DNA of 64,000 nucleotides, taken from contig CAWJMN010000001.1 in assembly GCA_963844055.1 (NCBI GenBank), positions 3,658,001-3,722,000 on the forward strand, read 5' to 3'. Below are positions 51,331-60,941 of this stretch, one piece after another (the stretch's first letter is position 1; every line of letters begins with the position of its first letter). Below the pieces are notes generated by a model. That model was not told the origin of the DNA. It did no database searches and worked only from the letters and a program-made list of their open reading frames with translations. The position numbers were made by a program, and so were the translations under genes. This DNA comes from CAWJMN01 sp963844055. Lineage in GTDB: Bacteria > Planctomycetota > Planctomycetia > Pirellulales > Pirellulaceae.

Positions 51331-51358
51331 AACGGCATGGTGAAAACACCATGCCGTT
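51331..51358. terminator. Bidirectional intrinsic terminator
   Basis: A perfect 12-bp inverted repeat (AACGGCATGGTG and CACCATGCCGTT) with an AAAA loop. On the minus strand it is followed by TTTTATTG and lies 28 bases after the protease stop. On the plus strand it follows the metallohydrolase by 36 bases and precedes CGATTTGTTGTTG. It should serve both convergent genes. Confidence 0.88.
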
Positions 51359-51385
51359 CGATTTGTTGTTGTAACCGGCGAGTGG

Positions 51386-53581
51386 TTAGTTCTTGCCAGC
51401 GACCTTATCCTTGCCCATCAGACGCAAGTAATCCAAGGTGACCGAAAGGGCTTCATTGAAGTAGAAGTCACGCTTGACGATCTCCTTGTCATCCTTCTTG
51501 GATTCATCCAAGTGCTCGTCTTCTTCCTTCTCGGCATCGAGTTCGGCACGGCGGGCTAGGAACTTCGCTTCCGACAGCGGAATCATCTTTTGCTGCTTTT
51601 GCTCGGTATAACGCTCGATCTTCTTTTGGAGCTTGGTGAAGTCGGGCGACTGAGCCATACGCTTTTGCGAAGAATCACGCAAAGCGGCAACAATATCTGG
51701 CGTTGTGTCGGCAAAAGGATTGAACTGAGCCGATTGCACCTTGTCAAAGGCCAAGGCGTGATCCAAATCTCCTTCGCTGACGTCCATATGATCAGTGATC
51801 GATGGAAGAACAACGTCGGCCAACACACCACGACGCTGGGTGCTGTCGCCGTTCGGGCGATAGAACTGCTGCATGGTGAGCTTCAACGCTCCGAGGTTTG
51901 GCGGATTGCTGATGCGGAACATTTGTGGGCCAAGATCCAAGAGGCTTTGCACCGTTCCCTTACCATGGGACGACGAGTCACCGATGATCAGGCCGCGATG
52001 ATAATCCTGAATAGCCCCCGCGAGGATTTCGCTGGCACTTGCGCTGAATTTGCTGGAGAGAACGACGAGCGGACCCTTCCAAGTGATGCTGCGGTCCGGA
52101 TCATCATAATGCTGAACGCGACCATCGGGATCCTTCACCTGAACCACTGGGCCGTCTTCGATGAATAGACCGGTCAGATTGATAGCTTCCGTCAAGCTAC
52201 CGCCACCATTCTTTCGCAAATCGAGGATCAGAGCATCCACTCCCTTGGCATTGAAGTCGACCAGGATCTTCTTCACGTCAACGGTGGTGCTCTTGAAATC
52301 GCCACCATTGCGAGCGGCTTCCATGTCCATGTAGAAGCTTGGCAGATCAATCACGCCGACCTTAAATGGCTGGCCGTTTTGCTTCTTGCCCTCTTCAAAA
52401 ATGACGCCGCGGGCTTCGCTATCCTTCAACTCGATGCGAGCACGCGTAATCTTGATGATCTTGATGTCGCCACCGCCGGCAGGAATCACGCCAAGGCGAA
52501 CGACTGTGCCAGCCTTGCCGCGAATCTTATTGACCACATCGTCAAGCTTCATCGCAACGACGTCGTCCATCTTGCCATCTTCGCCCTGGCCTACTTGGAC
52601 AACGCGATCTTGGACGGCCAATTCACCTTGCTTGGCAGCTGCACCACCTGGAACCACCTTGTCAATCACCGTGTAGCCATCGTCAAACTTCAGCTGAGCC
52701 CCGATACCATCGAGGTTGAGGCTCATCAATATGCGGAAGTTCTCCAGCGACTTAGGAGACATATACGTGGTGTGCGGATCGTAGCTGGATGTTACTGCCG
52801 TCAGAAACATCTCCAGCAGTTCATCGGCATCGGTTTGATGCATCCGCTGAGCAAAGCTGTGATAGCGGCGGCTCAAACGCTGCTTTGGATCTTCATCCTT
52901 CTTCTTGTCATCCTTGGCAGTCTTCAGCACAAGCATTTCGTACTTGAGCATCTTCTTCCAACGATCATCCAGTTCGGCCTCGGTCTTGGCGTAGGGGATC
53001 TTGTCCCAGTCCGTGGAGAGGCTCTCATCTTCGTCAAAGTTGAAATTGCCCTTCAGGGCTTCGTCAATCTTGACGACCCGCTCATCAATTCGCTTGAGCA
53101 AGCGGTTAAATACGGTGTAGGCGAAACTGATGTCGCCATTGTTGACCATGTCGTCGAGGTCATTCTTTTTCTGTTCAAACTCAGCCACATCGGCAGCGGT
53201 CAGATACAGCTTGCGGGAATCGACCGTCTTAAGAAACAAACCGAGTGCACGCTGAGAAATCTCATCGTCCAGCGCATGCTTGGTGAGGTGCTCGCGCTTC
53301 ATCAGGTTGGTTACAGCGCGTGACACCTGGCGATCGGCCGGGCGTGGCTGGACCAAGTCGGGCTTGTCAGCCGCGAAAACGAGGGACGAACAGGCGATTG
53401 CGCCCAAGCCGAGCGAAAGCAATCCGCCAGCTACGCGGCGAATGGCACGCTTGCGAGTATTGGCGCCCCAGTGGCGAGAACCCTGGACGCTCGAAGAAGC
53501 TTCCTTTGCCGCAGGTGAACCTGGATCAGAAGAAACATTGGTCGGCAATTCCATCGACCGCACCGGTAAGAAGCCTTGCAT
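51386..53581 (-). CDS. Carboxy-terminal processing protease (S41 family, Prc/CtpA type)
   Basis: The 731-residue protein has a basic N-terminus with a signal/anchor segment (about 45-70, GGLLSLGLGAIACSSLVFAA). An N-terminal helical region covers about 75-270, and a PDZ domain about 270-350 (LDGIGAQLKFDDGYTVIDKVVPGGAA). The protease domain carries catalytic Ser in LSSKFSASASEILAG and Lys in SSSHGKGTVQSLLDL. The C-terminal Lys/Glu-rich part resembles DUF3340 of tail-specific proteases. It probably degrades or trims periplasmic proteins. ATG 53581 has AAGGGA upstream. Length is close to the 680 residues of E. coli Prc. Confidence 0.92.
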   Translation of the reverse strand: MQGFLPVRSMELPTNVSSDPGSPAAKEASSSVQGSRHWGANTRKRAIRRVAGGLLSLGLGAIACSSLVFAADKPDLVQPRPADRQVSRAVTNLMKREHLTKHALDDEISQRALGLFLKTVDSRKLYLTAADVAEFEQKKNDLDDMVNNGDISFAYTVFNRLLKRIDERVVKIDEALKGNFNFDEDESLSTDWDKIPYAKTEAELDDRWKKMLKYEMLVLKTAKDDKKKDEDPKQRLSRRYHSFAQRMHQTDADELLEMFLTAVTSSYDPHTTYMSPKSLENFRILMSLNLDGIGAQLKFDDGYTVIDKVVPGGAAAKQGELAVQDRVVQVGQGEDGKMDDVVAMKLDDVVNKIRGKAGTVVRLGVIPAGGGDIKIIKITRARIELKDSEARGVIFEEGKKQNGQPFKVGVIDLPSFYMDMEAARNGGDFKSTTVDVKKILVDFNAKGVDALILDLRKNGGGSLTEAINLTGLFIEDGPVVQVKDPDGRVQHYDDPDRSITWKGPLVVLSSKFSASASEILAGAIQDYHRGLIIGDSSSHGKGTVQSLLDLGPQMFRISNPPNLGALKLTMQQFYRPNGDSTQRRGVLADVVLPSITDHMDVSEGDLDHALAFDKVQSAQFNPFADTTPDIVAALRDSSQKRMAQSPDFTKLQKKIERYTEQKQQKMIPLSEAKFLARRAELDAEKEEDEHLDESKKDDKEIVKRDFYFNEALSVTLDYLRLMGKDKVAGKN

Positions 53582-53867
53582 TACATTCCCTTATCGTCGC
53601 AAGAGACCTAAGGGGAAGACTGCCTATTGCAGCCCACCGCCTTTGAAGTGGCCAAAACATTCCCTAGTAGCTGAGCTGACGTGCGTTATTGCTACGCACC
53701 CCATCGCAAAATGGCTCGCCAGAATCCTCCAAAATCATTTTAGGGACCTTGGGCCAACCTTATCGCTGGGGGAATTTTATCTCGCTTGCCAGTGCGGGAC
53801 AACATGAATCCGGCCAGGAAGTTACCCACTTTTCGCACGTGTAATCTTCTATCGAAGCGGCGGGAGA

Positions 53868-54788
53868 CTAAGCTCTGGCGGCTTCTCCGCCACTAAACGC
53901 CGCTTTTGCCGCTTCAAGGGCAGTTTGGCGGAGCGCTTGCACGAGAAGATGGGGCTCGTGGTGTGCCTCCCCCACGTCGTGCCCGAGAATGCCGACCCAG
54001 AACCAATCTTTATCCGGCGTTTCGGCCTGCAACTGCTCTACTTGTCCCTGAATTTGCCCCAGCAGGTCCCCGTCAAATAATAGGTGGGGAACGACGACCA
54101 GGTTTCGGAAGGTGTGGCCGGCAAGGTCACCTAGGACACTTTTCATACTGGGCAGGGCCATCGCCACAAACCCAACCCGATGGTGCCGAAAGCCCATCAT
54201 TTTCGCCGTCTCGGCCGCGTAGGCATGCATTTCTTCGGTGGCAGAAGGATCGCGGCTTCCCCGGCCAAGCATGACTAGGCAGGTATCTTCTTGCCACTGG
54301 GACGAAATTTGGGGAGCGGCCTTACCGGAATCAACTGCTGAGGCAGGCTCCAACAAGCCGGTCGGCAAAGCCTTAGCGATTCGGCGACAAGTCAGCTCTA
54401 GCAATCTTGGGTGGCATCCCAGGTGGGGAGCCTGATTCCAGGAGATGGCACCGCGAGAATAAAGCTCGCCCACTCGCGACTGACCATCGGACATCAGTCC
54501 GTCCAATGCCTTCGCAACTGCTTCCGGCACATCTTCTTTGGCATGCCCGGCGGAGAAGAGCAGCAGCGGCAGGACCAAAAGCCGATCAACGCCGTTTTCG
54601 ATCAGCCGCCGTACGCCTTCGGCAATATCGGGCGATTGAAGCTCCAGAAAGGCGGGCTCTACGCAAAATTCAGGCAAGCTGGCCGCGAGACGCTCTGCCA
54701 AGGTCAGAAAATCCTGCGTTCCACGGACGCTGCGAGTGCCATGACCAACGAACAGCACTCCGATAGTCTTGTCAGAGACAGGATTCAT
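53868..54788 (-). CDS. CbiX/SirB-like sirohydrochlorin chelatase family protein
   Basis: The 306-residue protein has two CbiX half-domains. The first is VLFVGHGTRSVRGTQDFLTL with the metal-binding histidine and LLLFSAGHAKEDVPEAV; the second begins CLVMLGRGSRDPSATEEMH and includes VVPHLLFDGDLLGQI. In the second half the usual GHG has become GRG, so one ligand histidine there is lost. Chelatases of this type insert Co or Fe into sirohydrochlorin, which fits the cobA-hemD fusion elsewhere in the window. The ATG at 54788 is preferred to a GTG two codons upstream. Confidence 0.85.
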   Translation of the reverse strand: MNPVSDKTIGVLFVGHGTRSVRGTQDFLTLAERLAASLPEFCVEPAFLELQSPDIAEGVRRLIENGVDRLLVLPLLLFSAGHAKEDVPEAVAKALDGLMSDGQSRVGELYSRGAISWNQAPHLGCHPRLLELTCRRIAKALPTGLLEPASAVDSGKAAPQISSQWQEDTCLVMLGRGSRDPSATEEMHAYAAETAKMMGFRHHRVGFVAMALPSMKSVLGDLAGHTFRNLVVVPHLLFDGDLLGQIQGQVEQLQAETPDKDWFWVGILGHDVGEAHHEPHLLVQALRQTALEAAKAAFSGGEAARA

Positions 54789-55036
54789 GAACACCAGGCC
54801 AAAGTGCTAAGCAAGAGGAACCGCTGAAACAGGATGAGAACAATTTAAGACGTGCGACAACCAGAAAAGGTTCCGCTAGATGACTCCGAAATGTTTGTAC
54901 GCTATCCTACGAAAACTATAACAACCTGCCCACGGGCTCGTGGGACGAAGCCACCTCGATTGAAGCACTGTTTCTCAAGGTGCCAAGCAAGCTCCTCTTC
55001 TGGTTTGACCCACTTTCTCACAAGGTCCTTCCTCTC

Positions 55037-56395
55037 ATGCAAAGCCCTACTTCAACACCGACCACAGAATCTTCAGCTAACTCGCGGCGGCAATTCCTGC
55101 GGTCTACCGCAGCAGCGGGAACTCTGCTTGCCTCTGCCCCCTTGGTCATTGGCTCGGAAAAATCGAAGCGTTACAAAACTACCCTGATTGGAACGGGCTG
55201 GTGGGGGACGAACATTCTGCGGGAAGCCCTAGCTAGCAACGAATGCCAACTGGTGGCCCTGTGTGACGTTGACGAGGCCCAGCTCAAGAAGTGCGAGACG
55301 GAAATCAGCGGGCTAACCTCTGATCAGCCCAAGCGGTACTCCGATTTCCGCGAACTGCTGGATAAAGAAAAGCCAGAAATTGTAATTGTCGCTACCCCTG
55401 ATCACTGGCACCCGCTGATTACGATTGCCGCCGTTCAGGCCGGCGCCCACGTTTACGTGGAGAAGCCCGTGGGGCACACGATTGGCGAAGGACGCGCGAT
55501 GGTCCGCGCTGCTCGCGATACCCAAAAGGTGGTTCAGGTTGGAATGCATCGCCGGGTCTCGCCGCATAACAAGGCAGGGCTTGAGTTTTTAAAGAGCGGC
55601 AAGGTTGGCAAGATTGGGATGGTGCGAGCGTTCGTCCATTATCCCGGTGGCCCGGAAACGGCAGTCCCCAACGTGGAGACGCCTAAGGGCTTGGACTGGA
55701 ACATGTGGTGCGGCCCTGCTCCGCTTCGCCCCTTCAATCCGGGAATTCATGCGAAGGGGTTTCGCAACTTTTTGGATTATGCCAACGGGACATTAGGCGA
55801 CTGGGGAATCCACTGGATGGACCAGATTTTGTGGTGGACCGAAGAGAAGGCTCCACGCAAGGTTGCCTCGTACGGCGGACGGTTCATCAAGGGGCCCGCC
55901 GTCAACGATGGCAAGGGGCAAACGACCGACGCCCCCGACACCCAGGTTGCCCAGTGGGAGTTTGAATCGTTCATCGCTACCTGGGAACAACGGAACTACG
56001 CTGCCAATACGGCCGAGCATTCAAACATCGGCGTGTATTACTACGGCACGAATGGGACGTTCCACATGGGTTGGCAGGATGGCTGGACATTCTTCCCTAC
56101 CTTCAATCCAGAGAAGGGAAAGATCCACATGGAGCCACAGTTAAACAAACCGGATGACCAAAACATCAAGGAACTTTGGGCGGACTTCCTGAGCTGCATC
56201 AAGAGTGGCAAGCGAAGCGTGTGCGACATTGAAATTGGCCATCGCTCCACCAACATGAGCTTGCTGGGAATGCTTTCGATGAAGCTGGGTCGATCGATTG
56301 CTTGGGATGGTACCAAGGAGCAGATACCGGGCGATGCCGAGGCCAATGCCTTGCTGAAGCGCGAGTACCGTGGCGACTGGAAGTATCCGGTTTAG
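55037..56395 (+). CDS. Tat-exported Gfo/Idh/MocA-family oxidoreductase
   Basis: The 452-residue protein starts with a twin-arginine signal, SRRQFLRSTAAAGTLLASAPL, at about 15-38, so it is folded before export. The NAD-binding fold follows (TTLIGTGWWGTNILRE) with the family EKPVGHT motif near residue 148 and a second domain with GTLGDWGIHWMDQILWW. Planctomycetes hold large families of such secreted dehydrogenases, thought to act on sugars or sulfated polymers. NAD(P) in the periplasm is likely pre-bound, as in glucose-fructose oxidoreductase. ATG 55037 puts the Tat signal near the N-terminus. Confidence 0.92.
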   Translation: MQSPTSTPTTESSANSRRQFLRSTAAAGTLLASAPLVIGSEKSKRYKTTLIGTGWWGTNILREALASNECQLVALCDVDEAQLKKCETEISGLTSDQPKRYSDFRELLDKEKPEIVIVATPDHWHPLITIAAVQAGAHVYVEKPVGHTIGEGRAMVRAARDTQKVVQVGMHRRVSPHNKAGLEFLKSGKVGKIGMVRAFVHYPGGPETAVPNVETPKGLDWNMWCGPAPLRPFNPGIHAKGFRNFLDYANGTLGDWGIHWMDQILWWTEEKAPRKVASYGGRFIKGPAVNDGKGQTTDAPDTQVAQWEFESFIATWEQRNYAANTAEHSNIGVYYYGTNGTFHMGWQDGWTFFPTFNPEKGKIHMEPQLNKPDDQNIKELWADFLSCIKSGKRSVCDIEIGHRSTNMSLLGMLSMKLGRSIAWDGTKEQIPGDAEANALLKREYRGDWKYPV

Positions 56396-56570
56396 TACCG
56401 CAGAGCCGGGGGTGCACGCCGTTGCTGTGCCCCAGTTCCGCGACGGAATGATATACTCTTTCTGGTGGTAGACCAGAAAGAGCGGGGCCCCCCTGCTTGC
56501 TCCGGGAATCACCTAACGTCAAAACAAGCTTCTTCAAGCGGCAATCAACCGCTTGAGAAAGCGTAGTTCC

Positions 56571-58463
56571 GTGCTGGATCATTCTTGGGCCCGCTCAACG
56601 AAAAACCACGTGTTATCCTATCTATTGATGATCAGCGGCCCTCGTGCCGGCACCCATTTCCAACTTGATCCCCAACGCTCGGCTAGGATTGGTCGCGGCT
56701 TGGATTGTGATATTGTCCTATCCGATGCACTTTCGTCGCGCGTGCATGCAACCGTCGTAAAAGAGGACGGCTATTGGTGGGTCAGAGATGCCGGAAGTCG
56801 CAACGGCACCTATTTGAATGGCCAGAAGATTGACGAAGCGCAGCTCGATATTGGCGGGCTGCTGCGAGTCGGATCTACCGAGTTCAAATTCGTACAAAGC
56901 GAGGATCAGCTTTCGGATACGAACTCCATCGATCGAACACAAACGCTTGTTCGCGACCGAGTGGTCGATCGTAGCAACCTGGGCATTTTGACGATTGATA
57001 AATTGCGACTGGAAGAAAAGTCGACGGACCTCAACACGCTGTATCAATTGGCACTGAAGTTACTTGGCTGTACCGACCCGGATGAAGTCATTCGGCAATC
57101 GCTTAACCTGCTGCATGATCGGACGGGCGCATCGTTTGTTGGCTTTTTGTGGGTGAGTGACGATGGGCAGCTCAAGCCCAAGATGATCATTCCCGAAGGG
57201 GCCTCGTCGCATGTGCGACTAAACAACTCTTTGACCGACATGGTCATTCGGCAATCCAAAGCGGTCTGGGTTGATGACCAAAAAATCTCCGGAAGCACTA
57301 CGGTTTTGCAGCACTATGCAGATGCGCTGTGCGTGCCGCTGATTGACGAAGGCAAAACACTGGGGGCGATCCATCTGTATTTGGACCGAGGAAGATTTCG
57401 GCAGACCGATTTTGACATCGCCATTCCGATTGCCAACGTACTAACTGTTGCGCTAGTGCGAGCTCGCCAAGAGGCGATGCTCAAGGTAGACAACCACCGA
57501 TTAACGACCAAGGCGGCGGCCTTCGACGAATTGATTGGCGAGAGCAAGCCAATGCACGACCTGAAGTTGCGCATCGGTCGTGTAGCACGTGCCACCGGCA
57601 GCGTGCTGATTCGCGGCGAAAGCGGCGCGGGGAAGGAACTTGTCGCGCGGGCCGTTCACAAAGGGTCCGCACGAGCGGACCGCCCGATGCTGACCGTCAA
57701 CTGTGCGGCGTTGCCTCGCGACCTGATGGAAAGCCAGCTGTTTGGGCACAAGAAGGGCTCATTCACTGGAGCCGATTCCGACCACATTGGCCTATTCCAG
57801 CAAGCTCACACCGGAACGTTGTTTCTGGACGAAGTGGGCGAAATGACGCTCGAAGGCCAGGCCAAGCTGCTACGCATTTTGGAAGGGCACCCCTTCTTGC
57901 CCGTTGGCGGAACCAAAGAGATCCATGCGGATGTGCGCGTCATTGCGGCGACCAATCGCGATCTGGCAGAATTTGTGCGCGATGGCCGGTTCCGGGAAGA
58001 CCTGTTCTATCGCCTGAGCGTTTTTGAGCTGTACATTCCGCCGCTAAGAGATCGCGGCCCTGACATTGCGATGCTTGTCGATTATTTTCTTGACCACTTT
58101 TCCAAGTTGCATGGCCGACCAGCCATGACGCTATCACCGGATGCACGACAAAAACTGCTCACGTATGGCTGGCCAGGCAATGTGCGTCAATTGCGCAATG
58201 TAATTGACAGCGCCGTAGTGATGGCAGAAGGGACGACCATTTTGGCCGATGACCTGGGACTGCGTGACGCAGGAACGGGGAGTGCCGAAATGGAGACGCT
58301 GCGTATGGACTTCTGGGAACGGAAGCTCATTACGGAGGCACTCAAGCGAACCGGAAGAAAGGTGCCAGAAGCGGCGCAGCTTTTAGGGCTCGGACGTGCT
58401 ACGCTCTATCGCAAGATTGACGAGTTTGGTATCGATCGCAAATCGGACGAATCTGAGTCATAA
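56571..58463 (+). CDS. Sigma-54-type transcriptional regulator with FHA and GAF domains
   Basis: This protein of about 630 residues has an FHA domain at about 15-110 (IGRGLDCDIVLSDALSSRVHA, SRNGTYLNG), a GAF domain at about 155-305, an AAA+ sigma-54 interaction domain at about 320-550 and a Fis-type helix-turn-helix at the end (QLLGLGRATLYRKIDEFGID). The AAA+ part has Walker A GESGAGKE, the sigma-54 contact loop as GSFTGA instead of GAFTGA, and Walker B GTLFLDEVGEM. The FHA domain suggests control by threonine phosphorylation rather than by a receiver domain. Start is uncertain: GTG 56571, TTG 56553 or ATG 56628 are possible. Confidence 0.9.
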   Translation: MLDHSWARSTKNHVLSYLLMISGPRAGTHFQLDPQRSARIGRGLDCDIVLSDALSSRVHATVVKEDGYWWVRDAGSRNGTYLNGQKIDEAQLDIGGLLRVGSTEFKFVQSEDQLSDTNSIDRTQTLVRDRVVDRSNLGILTIDKLRLEEKSTDLNTLYQLALKLLGCTDPDEVIRQSLNLLHDRTGASFVGFLWVSDDGQLKPKMIIPEGASSHVRLNNSLTDMVIRQSKAVWVDDQKISGSTTVLQHYADALCVPLIDEGKTLGAIHLYLDRGRFRQTDFDIAIPIANVLTVALVRARQEAMLKVDNHRLTTKAAAFDELIGESKPMHDLKLRIGRVARATGSVLIRGESGAGKELVARAVHKGSARADRPMLTVNCAALPRDLMESQLFGHKKGSFTGADSDHIGLFQQAHTGTLFLDEVGEMTLEGQAKLLRILEGHPFLPVGGTKEIHADVRVIAATNRDLAEFVRDGRFREDLFYRLSVFELYIPPLRDRGPDIAMLVDYFLDHFSKLHGRPAMTLSPDARQKLLTYGWPGNVRQLRNVIDSAVVMAEGTTILADDLGLRDAGTGSAEMETLRMDFWERKLITEALKRTGRKVPEAAQLLGLGRATLYRKIDEFGIDRKSDESES

Positions 58464-58469
58464 CACTTT

Positions 58470-59522
58470 TTGGGATTACCAATTCATTTGACGCTTGCTC
58501 CTCATATCTCGTTCCCTGCATTTCGCCCTGCTTGGTATGCGCCCGGTGGACACGTTCAAACGATCCTCGGCAACTTCCTTCGGCGCGACCGCCCCTCCCC
58601 TATCCTAACGCCGCATGTAGTGCCGCTAGGCGATGGTGACGGTCTCGTTCTGCACATTGCAGAGCCTACGGCCGAAGCGATTGAGCGAGCAGAACGGACC
58701 CAAAAACGACGCGTTCCCAAGGCGGGCGTGCTGCTAATGCACGGGCTGGGGGGAACTCATCAGTCGGCGTACGTGCTTCGGGCGGCCCAAAAATTACTTG
58801 AACGAGGCTACTGGGTTGCCGCCATCGACCATCGTGGCTGCGGCATGGGACTAAATCACGCGAAGCATGTCACGCATGCCGGCCGATCGGGCGATGTTGG
58901 CACCGCCATCGATTATTTGCGGGAGCGGTTTTCGCCCGACAAGCTAGCAGTGGTTGGCTATTCGCTCAGTGGCAACATGGTACTCAAATGGGCGGCCGAG
59001 GCTGGAACGGCCTACCAAAACCAAGTGGCGGTGATGGCGGTTTGTCCGCCCGTAGACCTGCCAGAGTGTTCTCAGTGGATTGAGCGGAAGCGAAGCTGGC
59101 TCTACAACCAGAACTTCTGCCTAAGCCTCATTCAAACAGTTGAACATCGTCGCAAGATGCGGCCGGATGCACACCATATTTCGTTTGCGCGTCGGCCGCG
59201 TACGTTACGAGAGTTTGATTCGGTCTTTACTGCCCCGCTGGCCGGCTTTCGCTCGGTAGAAGACTACTATGCAAGTAGTAGCAGTATGGCCTCGATGGAA
59301 AAGATCGCCGTCCCAACGCTGATCTTAGCGGCAGAGGATGATCCGATCGTGCCCATTGGTCCTTTGCGTAAGGCAAAACTTTCGCCAAGCACAAACTTGG
59401 TGATCACCAAGGGGGGCGGGCATTTAGGTTACCTGACCGCCTCTCGCACCGACCCCGACCATCGCTGGATGGATTGGCGAGTGGTCGATTTCGTCAATCA
59501 CGTTTGCCAGACAAACGACTAG
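58470..59522 (+). CDS. YheT-like alpha/beta hydrolase
   Basis: The 350-residue protein resembles the YheT/ABHD1-3 group. FRPAWYAPGGHVQTILGNFLRR is the family N-terminus, followed by VLLMHGLGGTHQSAY, the nucleophile elbow VVGYSLSGNMVLKWA, and the C-terminal ILAAEDDPIVP and KGGGHLGYL with the acid and histidine. No ATG exists before the conserved part, so a TTG start at 58470 or 58488 is inferred. It follows the regulator by 6 bp and may be cotranscribed. Function of the family is unclear; esterase activity is likely. Confidence 0.8.
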   Translation: MGLPIHLTLAPHISFPAFRPAWYAPGGHVQTILGNFLRRDRPSPILTPHVVPLGDGDGLVLHIAEPTAEAIERAERTQKRRVPKAGVLLMHGLGGTHQSAYVLRAAQKLLERGYWVAAIDHRGCGMGLNHAKHVTHAGRSGDVGTAIDYLRERFSPDKLAVVGYSLSGNMVLKWAAEAGTAYQNQVAVMAVCPPVDLPECSQWIERKRSWLYNQNFCLSLIQTVEHRRKMRPDAHHISFARRPRTLREFDSVFTAPLAGFRSVEDYYASSSSMASMEKIAVPTLILAAEDDPIVPIGPLRKAKLSPSTNLVITKGGGHLGYLTASRTDPDHRWMDWRVVDFVNHVCQTND

Positions 59523-60644
59523 CGAGCCCAGATCACGCCCAGGGTTGGACCGTGATAGATCGCGCCACCTGAATTCAGCTGGTTAACATTTCCCCGTGGA
59601 GGTGGCAACCAATTATCTTTGCCCAGGGCGATGCCATCGAGAAACAATGCCTGGTAACCGCCGCGGATGGTGAGGTTACGAGTCATTTGATAGTTGCCAG
59701 TGAGGGCAAGGTCGACCAAAAAGGCAGTCCGTGATCCGCTGGCCGAAACAGGCGTCGTAATTGAGGACAGGGGGCCGCCGGCAGCTGCGATGTAGGTCGT
59801 CGATTGAGACGAGGTTCCCATGAGCAAAGCCCCCTTGGCATCGAAGTCCCAGTAGAAGCTACGATTGACCATCCACTGGAAATCGATACCGATTTGCGGC
59901 CCGCCCATCGAGTTCTTCGTTGAGGTATCTGCATTAAACTCAACAGCCGGTGGGACAGCAACAGTGCTAGTGTTGAAAGCAAAATTTTCGTTCATTTTGA
60001 CATAGCGAGCCCCTACCAAAAACGACACATCAAACGGTCCGGGGGGCATATCGAGCCAACCGCGCAGATTGAGTTCGCCACTTTGTAGGTAGGTGGTTAG
60101 AGTCTCGGTACCGGTGAGCGACGTTGGAACTTCAGTTACAAAACCATCGAGGATGGAAGACATACCTGTATCGGTAACGGACTTCGTGTTGTTCCAAACG
60201 TAGCTGCCTAAGTAGGTTCCTTCCAGGCGATAGCAGCAGTTCAACGTGCGGCCAATTGTAAACTTTCCGCCTGGATCAAATTGCTTGAGAAGGTCTGCTG
60301 TCTCTAATCGCGCGGGAGCATTCACACCGGTTCCCTTACGCAACAGCGTAATGTCATCGCGAGCGTCGTAGAGCATCGGAGCAAACTCAGCGATACCGTA
60401 CCAGCCCGAGGGACGATGGGCCTGTGAGTTGCCACAGTAGTCTTGGCAATCGTCCTCAGGATCACACTGCCAAATGCTGGGGCTAGGACGGCAGTTTTCA
60501 AAGCGAGCCGAGTTGGGGTAATCGAAATAGGGCTGAGCGATCGCTCGACCTGCAAGCTGTGCTTGGCATTCACGAACGATAAGGTCAGTACTGCTGAGCA
60601 ACAAAAACAATCGCTGTGAGTACAAGCGAGGATTTTTTCAGCAT
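59519..60644 (-). CDS. BBP7-like outer-membrane beta-barrel protein with probable N-terminal frameshift
   Basis: The main frame (stop at 59519) encodes beta strands typical of planctomycete BBP7-type barrels: GWYGIAEFAPMLYDAR, FTIGRTLNCCYRLEGTYLGSY, a repeating amphipathic pattern, and the terminal GAIYHGPTLGVIWAR. It can only start at a TTG (60625). In another frame, ATG 60644 begins a near-perfect signal peptide (MLKKSSLVLTAIVFVAQQY) that stops after 19 codons, just where the main frame takes over. A one-base shift near 60560-60590 would join them. The annotated span assumes that joined form. The 3' end overlaps the hydrolase stop by 4 bases (CTAG read on both strands). Confidence 0.7.
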
Positions 60645-60878
60645 TGGTAATAAAAAGCGGATCATGAAGTCGCCCCGACAAAATCGCGCAACGTGGTACT
60701 TTCGGAATAACCCATTACGTTGATTCGTCGGTTTTGCGTGCAGACGCCAATACAAACGATTCCCCCGGCAAAAGGCCGCTGACCCTCAAACCAGCCGCAT
60801 TTACCGCATTTTAAAAATTCCACGCAAACTACCGCATATCCCCCAAAGCATGGAAAAACGGGGGAAGTAGGAAACGAA

Positions 60879-60913
60879 AAAAGCCCTCTCCTCGTTGAAG
60901 GAAGGGCTTTTCG
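60879..60913 (-). terminator. Intrinsic terminator downstream of the outer-membrane transporter gene
   Basis: On the minus strand AAAAGCCCTTCCT (60911-60899) and the AGAGGGCTTTTTT arm (60889-60879) form a stem with a short mismatch, followed by TTTCGTTTCC. It begins about 30 bases after the stop at 60942. Confidence 0.75.
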
Positions 60914-60941
60914 TCGTAACGCGAAGGGCTTTGGCCGTGGT

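Noticed and set aside
52379..53323. 314-codon plus-strand open frame inside the processing protease gene
   Set aside because: Antisense to the PDZ and N-terminal regions of a well-supported gene; no recognisable domain.
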